A stretch of 9,751 nt of DNA from contig DJIF01000016.1 in NCBI GenBank assembly GCA_002433485.1, forward strand, positions 1 through 9,751, read 5' to 3'. The number at the start of each line of letters is the position of its first letter. The first letter of the stretch is position 1. This DNA is from Deltaproteobacteria bacterium UBA6601 (lineage in GTDB: Bacteria; Myxococcota_A; UBA796; UBA9615). A program made the translations under genes and the position numbers. Shown here piece by piece: positions 5,810-9,751 of this stretch. Below the pieces are notes generated by a model. The model was given only the letters and a program-made list of their open reading frames with translations. It was not told the DNA's origin and made no database searches.

Positions 5810-6997
5810 GTGACTCCGCCCCGCTCCGACAATGACAGCGTCGCAAACTCCAGTGCGGTCATCCGGGCTCTGGATCAACTGATTGTTGACGCAGTCACCG
5901 CGCGTGCTTCCGACATTCACCTTGAGCCGGAGCGGGATCGCACTCGCGTCCGCTTTCGCGTGGATGGGGTGATGAGTGAACGCTCTCATCTCTCCAGTCA
6001 GGTCGGCGGTAATCTTTGTCGGCGGGTCAAGGTGCTTGGCCGCATGGACATCTCTGAGACGCGTCAGCCCCAGGACGGTACCTTTCAGGTTCAACTTCCT
6101 GGCAAGGGGAGCGCTTCCCTACGTGCCTCGACCTTCCCCTGTGTACATGGCGAAAAGCTGGTGATGCGGCTGTTGCAGGCAGGCAGCATCATCTCCCTGG
6201 AAAAGCTGGGCATGGGGCGCGGTCAACTGAACACGCTCCGTTCCCTGTTCGGCCGACCTGATGGTTTGTTGTTGGTGACTGGCCCGACTGGCTCTGGCAA
6301 GACCTCGACGCTCTACGCGATGCTCAATGAGATGGAGACCAGTCAGCTGAATATTGTCACGCTTGAGGATCCCATCGAGGTGCAGCTGGAGCAAATCACC
6401 CAGGGGCAGGTCCAACCGCGGGCCGGCTTCACCTTTGCGAGCGGCTTGCGGGCCATCCTTCGGCAGGACCCCGACGTCATTCTGGTCGGCGAGATGCGCG
6501 ACCCAGAGACCGCAGCCATCGCTGTGCAGGCCAGTCTGACCGGCCACCTGGTTCTGTCCACCATGCACACCAACTCGACCATTGCCACCATTACCAGGCT
6601 CATTGATCTGGGCCTTGAGCCCTACATAGTTGGTAATGCTCTGGTTGGAGTGGTCTCGCAGCGGCTGATTCGCCTGCTGTGCCCGGAATGCCAGGAGGCA
6701 TATCCGTTTGCTCCAAGTGGCCGCATGGAGGAAGATTTTGGTATCGAGGCGGGCACCCCCCTGTATCGCCCTCGCGGCTGCCGAAGCTGTATGAATAGCG
6801 GCTTTAAGGGGCGTCGGGGGATTTTCGAGGTGGTCGTTATCGACGACGAACTTCGCTCGCTGATCAAGCAGAAAGCAGATCCACACGATTACAAGGAAGT
6901 GCTCCGGGCACAGGGTATCCCCACCTTGCGTCAGGTCGGCATGCGCCAGGCCCGCAAGGGCCGGACCAGTCCCTCCGAAGTACTCCGAGTCACCTGA
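5810..6997 (+). CDS. GspE/PilB-type secretion or type IV pilus motor ATPase (short form)
   Basis: This hexameric motor ATPase family powers type II secretion or pilus assembly at the inner membrane. In the 395-residue protein the N2 domain is recognisable from ASDIHLEPERDRTRVRFRVD (33-52). Then come the Walker A GPTGSGKT (158-165), the Asp box TLEDPIE (184-190), the Walker B region QDPDVILVGEMRD (219-231) with E228, the His box LTGHLVLSTMHTN (243-255), and the tetracysteine zinc site CPEC (291-294) and CRSC (324-327). All catalytic motifs are intact. The protein lacks the N-terminal N1/MshEN domain of full-length GspE or PilB, which run to about 500-600 residues. Start GTG 5810 is chosen because an in-frame TAG (5777-5779) lies just upstream and no other good start codon intervenes; no Shine-Dalgarno is visible. 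No other secretion or pilus gene is nearby. Choosing between GspE, PilB and other subtypes is not possible here. Confidence 0.93.
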   Translation: MTPPRSDNDSVANSSAVIRALDQLIVDAVTARASDIHLEPERDRTRVRFRVDGVMSERSHLSSQVGGNLCRRVKVLGRMDISETRQPQDGTFQVQLPGKGSASLRASTFPCVHGEKLVMRLLQAGSIISLEKLGMGRGQLNTLRSLFGRPDGLLLVTGPTGSGKTSTLYAMLNEMETSQLNIVTLEDPIEVQLEQITQGQVQPRAGFTFASGLRAILRQDPDVILVGEMRDPETAAIAVQASLTGHLVLSTMHTNSTIATITRLIDLGLEPYIVGNALVGVVSQRLIRLLCPECQEAYPFAPSGRMEEDFGIEAGTPLYRPRGCRSCMNSGFKGRRGIFEVVVIDDELRSLIKQKADPHDYKEVLRAQGIPTLRQVGMRQARKGRTSPSEVLRVT

Positions 6998-7020
6998 GCG
7001 AAGAGGGCGCAACCAGAACA

Positions 7021-9546
7021 ATGGGTCAGTTCTGCTCCCCGGGCGCCCCCTCCCACTACGCTCCCGATCTACGCATTGAGCCGATCCATCTCGACATCAC
7101 TCTGCGCTTCGATCTGGCGGCCAGGAGCGCCTCTGCTCAGTTGTCATTGAAGTTGGTGGGGCGCAGCGAAGGTGCCCAGGAGTTATCCTTAGACGCGGTG
7201 GATTTGGCTGAGCTCACGGTGCTCAATCAGACCGAGCCTGATCTGCAGCACCGCTACGACGGGCGCAAGCTCCAGCTGTTCTGGGCTGAACCCTTTGCTG
7301 CTGGCGAAGAGCGGACCCTCACTTTGTCCTACCGGATTGAAAATCCACTCAGTGGGATGTTGTTCTATTGGCCCGACTCTGACGGGCCCAGCCCGGCTCG
7401 GGCTGCGGTGACCGACAATGAGACTGAGCGAGCTCGGTATTGGCTGGCTTGCATCGATCATCCAAACGTGCGCACTACGGTGGACTTTCATCTTCGCGGT
7501 GATCCGCAGTGGACCTACCTGGCCAATGGCGCCCATGCGGGTCAAGACCACCATGAGGACGGCAGCATCACAGTTCATTGGAAGCTGGAGCAGCCTTGTC
7601 CCAGCTATCTGCTGTGCGTAGCGGTCGGAGAGCTGGTGCGTGCGGTCGATCGCGACCATGATGGACTGCCGATCGAGTACTACGCCACCGGTCAGCACGA
7701 TCCTGAAGATCTGCTGCGATCCTTTGGGCCTACGGCTGAGATGTTGCGTTGGATGGAACAGCGCCTTGGCCTGAATTTTCCCTATCCCAAGTATTTTCAG
7801 CTCGCTGCGGAGGGGATCGGCGGCGCGATGGAGAACATCTCCCTGGTTACCTGGGACGATGTCTTCGTTGCCGACGAGCGGCTGCATCGGGAGTGGGGTT
7901 GGCTCATTGATCTGATCAACCTGCATGAGATGGCGCACAGCTATTTTGGCGATCTGATTGTGGTTCGCGACTACAGTCACGTTTGGCTGAAGGAGAGCTG
8001 GGCGACCTACATGGAATCTGTGTGGCTGGGCGATTGCTGCAGCGAAGAGGCCATGCTCCATCAGCTCCATGAGGAGCAGTGGGCCTATATGGACGAGGCC
8101 GATAAGCGCTACACCCGCCCCATTGTTACCCGTCGCTTTGACAGCAGCTGGGACATGTACGACCGCCACCTCTACCCTGGCGGGGCTGTGCGCCTGCACA
8201 TGCTGCGGGTCTTGCTCGGAGAGCGGGACTTCTGGAGTGGCGTGCAGAGCTACGTTGCCAGCTATGCCCATCAGGTGGTGGAGACGGCCGACTTCCGGCG
8301 CTGCCTTGAGCAGGCCTCTGGCCGCAGCCTGGCGAGGTTCTTTGAGCAGTGGTTCCACAGCCCCGGCTATCCGAAGTTGAAGATTCAGATGAGTCATGAT
8401 CCCGGTCGCTGTGAGCTCTTGCTCAAGGTGGAGCAGACTCAGGAGGACTCAGAGCAGGGGATCGGGCTCTTTGATTTCGAGCTTGAGTTTGCAATTGAGG
8501 CTCACGAGGGGGAGTGGTTGCGGCGTTGCCTTAGGGTCGCGGGCAAGCAGGCTCAGCTGGTCATGAGCTTGCCCTCAGCACCGCTGCAGGTGGTCGTGGA
8601 TCCGCAGGCAGGATTAGTCCATCGCCTTGACTTCAATCCAGGTGATGATCTGCTGAAGAGGTCGGTTAGGGCAGAACACAATCCCTACATACTCGGTCGG
8701 ATCCAGGCCGCTATCGCGCTGTGTAAGAGTTGTGGTCGGAGCAACCTGAGAGCGCTCTCGCTGGCCTGGGAGAACGAACCCAGTTGGGGTGTCAAGATGG
8801 TCATGGCCAGGGCATTGGGCGATTGCGGAGCGCCGGAGGCGCCTGCGATTCTGGCGGAGAAATTGCTCAGCGAGAAGGACCCCCGGCTTGCCAAGTACAT
8901 CACTGAGGCTGCGGCCCAGTATCGCAGTCCGGTTATCGCCGCAGCTTTGAGGCAATGGCTACAGGGTGCCGAGTTGCCTTACCTCGGTCATGCCGGTGCG
9001 CTGAGAGCGCTGGCAGAACAGCGGGCTGCCCAAGATCTCCCAGTTTTGCGCTCAGCACTGCAGGATCAGCAAGCCTGGGGCCTGGTGCGGCGCGGTGCCT
9101 TGCAGGCTCTGGGCAGGCATCGCTCCAAAGAGGCCATGGATGCTTTGCTGCCGCACCTTGAGTATGGCGCTGATAAAACTCCGCTCCGCTGCGCCGCGGT
9201 GGAGGCTCTCGGTGCTACTGCGGCGTGGTTGGATCGAGCTTCTCGGGCCCAGGCGCTCGACCTTCTCAGGGAGCTGATACGAGATCCTCAGGTGGCCGTC
9301 AGAGCGGCAGCAGGCAGGGCTCTGTTGGCGCTTGGGGAGCCCGCCGGCCTGACAGCCATGGAGACTCTTAGTCACTTGCTGCCAAGCCAGGAGGTCCCAC
9401 GTCTACGCAAGGCCATGGGAGCGCTGCGTAAGAAAGGCGAAGAGGGCCCCCTGGTTGCGGGGCTGCGCAAGGAGCTAGAACAACTGGAGGGTCGTGTGCG
9501 TGGGCTCGGCGAGCGGCTTGAAACCTTGGAAGCGAGGGAGCGCTAG
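7021..9546 (+). CDS. M1-family zinc aminopeptidase with C-terminal HEAT-like repeats
   Basis: The enzyme is predicted to remove N-terminal residues from peptides with one catalytic zinc. The 841-residue protein has a beta-rich N-terminal domain (about 15-205), the exopeptidase motif GGAMEN (267-272), the zinc motif HEMAH (302-306) with the third ligand E325 eighteen residues on (in WLKESWATYME), and a likely catalytic Tyr at Y385 (LYPGGAVRL). All key residues are present. After a beta domain (about 450-540), residues about 550-790 form paired helices with Ala/Leu-rich HEAT or Armadillo character, such as RRGALQALGRHRSKEAMDAL (690-709). The last 30 residues are charged with heptad-like Leu spacing (a probable coiled coil). 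No signal peptide is seen, so it is probably cytoplasmic. ATG 7021 lies 23 bases after the ATPase stop, with AGAGGG at a rather long spacing. Co-transcription with the ATPase is likely; a shared function is not shown. Confidence 0.93.
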   Translation: MGQFCSPGAPSHYAPDLRIEPIHLDITLRFDLAARSASAQLSLKLVGRSEGAQELSLDAVDLAELTVLNQTEPDLQHRYDGRKLQLFWAEPFAAGEERTLTLSYRIENPLSGMLFYWPDSDGPSPARAAVTDNETERARYWLACIDHPNVRTTVDFHLRGDPQWTYLANGAHAGQDHHEDGSITVHWKLEQPCPSYLLCVAVGELVRAVDRDHDGLPIEYYATGQHDPEDLLRSFGPTAEMLRWMEQRLGLNFPYPKYFQLAAEGIGGAMENISLVTWDDVFVADERLHREWGWLIDLINLHEMAHSYFGDLIVVRDYSHVWLKESWATYMESVWLGDCCSEEAMLHQLHEEQWAYMDEADKRYTRPIVTRRFDSSWDMYDRHLYPGGAVRLHMLRVLLGERDFWSGVQSYVASYAHQVVETADFRRCLEQASGRSLARFFEQWFHSPGYPKLKIQMSHDPGRCELLLKVEQTQEDSEQGIGLFDFELEFAIEAHEGEWLRRCLRVAGKQAQLVMSLPSAPLQVVVDPQAGLVHRLDFNPGDDLLKRSVRAEHNPYILGRIQAAIALCKSCGRSNLRALSLAWENEPSWGVKMVMARALGDCGAPEAPAILAEKLLSEKDPRLAKYITEAAAQYRSPVIAAALRQWLQGAELPYLGHAGALRALAEQRAAQDLPVLRSALQDQQAWGLVRRGALQALGRHRSKEAMDALLPHLEYGADKTPLRCAAVEALGATAAWLDRASRAQALDLLRELIRDPQVAVRAAAGRALLALGEPAGLTAMETLSHLLPSQEVPRLRKAMGALRKKGEEGPLVAGLRKELEQLEGRVRGLGERLETLEARER

Positions 9547-9610
9547 GCTGGGGCTGACCGTGCTACTACAACCAATATTGCGGTCCTCAGCCTTTATGTT
9601 GGCGCTCATC

Positions 9611-9751
9611 ATGCAAGCCTTAGCTGTGCTTCGACATTCGGTCTGGCTCTTACTGGTCGGACTGCTTTGTGCTGTGGGCGGTCTCTCGTCCTGCTCCAGT
9701 GCTGGCGGTGGTAGCGCCGTGCATCAAGACAGCGCTGCTGATGATGACGAC
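9611..9751 (+). CDS. Lipoprotein with DDDD linker (3' truncated by window end)
   Basis: An open frame of 47 codons runs to the window end. It encodes R8, a hydrophobic core (about 11-22) and the lipobox LSSC with predicted lipidated C28, then a Gly/Ser-rich stretch and SAADDDD at the last visible residues. The order of signal peptide, lipid Cys, small-residue linker and Asp run matches the start of the propeller lipoprotein on the other strand. An in-frame ATG at 9596 would add five residues (MLALI) and is also possible; neither start has a clear Shine-Dalgarno. The mature domain lies outside the window, so its function cannot be stated. It follows the aminopeptidase stop by 64 bases and may share its transcript. 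Confidence 0.72.
   Translation, partial: MQALAVLRHSVWLLLVGLLCAVGGLSSCSSAGGGSAVHQDSAADDDD

Noticed and set aside
6119..7021. Antisense open frame of 300 codons over the ATPase gene
   Set aside because: It is the shadow of an ATPase with intact Walker motifs, with no recognisable domain and low-complexity translated composition.
7189..8397. Long - strand open frame of 402 codons inside the aminopeptidase gene
   Set aside because: It is antisense to a gene with complete catalytic motifs. Its translation has no recognisable domain, which is expected for chance open frames in GC-rich DNA.
9573..9580. CAATATTG palindrome upstream of the last lipoprotein gene
   Set aside because: An 8-bp palindrome without extended arms or promoter-like context is expected by chance.

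Overview
The window looks like chromosomal DNA of a Myxococcota-type (former Deltaproteobacteria) bacterium. This is inferred from protein style: a MopE-like Asp/Cys repeat surface protein ending in a MYXO-CTERM-like tail, lipoproteins whose lipobox is followed by DDDD linkers, a beta-propeller lipoprotein carrying a CXXCH motif, and a GspE/PilB-type ATPase. Base composition is GC-rich and gene density is high. I see no rRNA, tRNA, CRISPR array, insertion sequence or phage gene. No gap between genes exceeds 200 bases.

Layout. (1) Left block, + strand: the 3' part of a repeat-rich metal-binding surface protein (2-1048), overlapping by four bases a low-molecular-weight protein tyrosine phosphatase (1045-1521). 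(2) Middle block, - strand, converging on the phosphatase with an 11-base gap: a lipoprotein (3838-5619), a protein with a degenerate GGDEF domain (3057-3659), and a TPR protein with a DUF2695-like Cys/His segment (1533-3017). The last two are 39 bases apart and are probably co-transcribed. (3) A 190-base divergent intergenic region (5620-5809) with a nested 40-base inverted repeat. (4) Right block, + strand: a short GspE/PilB-type ATPase (5810-6997), an M1 zinc aminopeptidase fused to HEAT-like repeats (7021-9546), and the first 47 codons of another lipoprotein (9611-9751, running off the window).

Functional reading. Three of the eight genes encode exported or envelope proteins. The rest are a cytoplasmic phosphatase, a probable signalling remnant, a secretion or pilus motor ATPase and a peptidase. 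No complete named pathway is visible, and I do not claim a new defence or mobile system. The most informative oddities are the catalytically dead-looking GGDEF domain paired with a TPR/DUF2695-like protein, the putative haem site inside a propeller lipoprotein, the orphan N-terminally short motor ATPase next to a HEAT-extended aminopeptidase, and the nested dyad between divergent genes.
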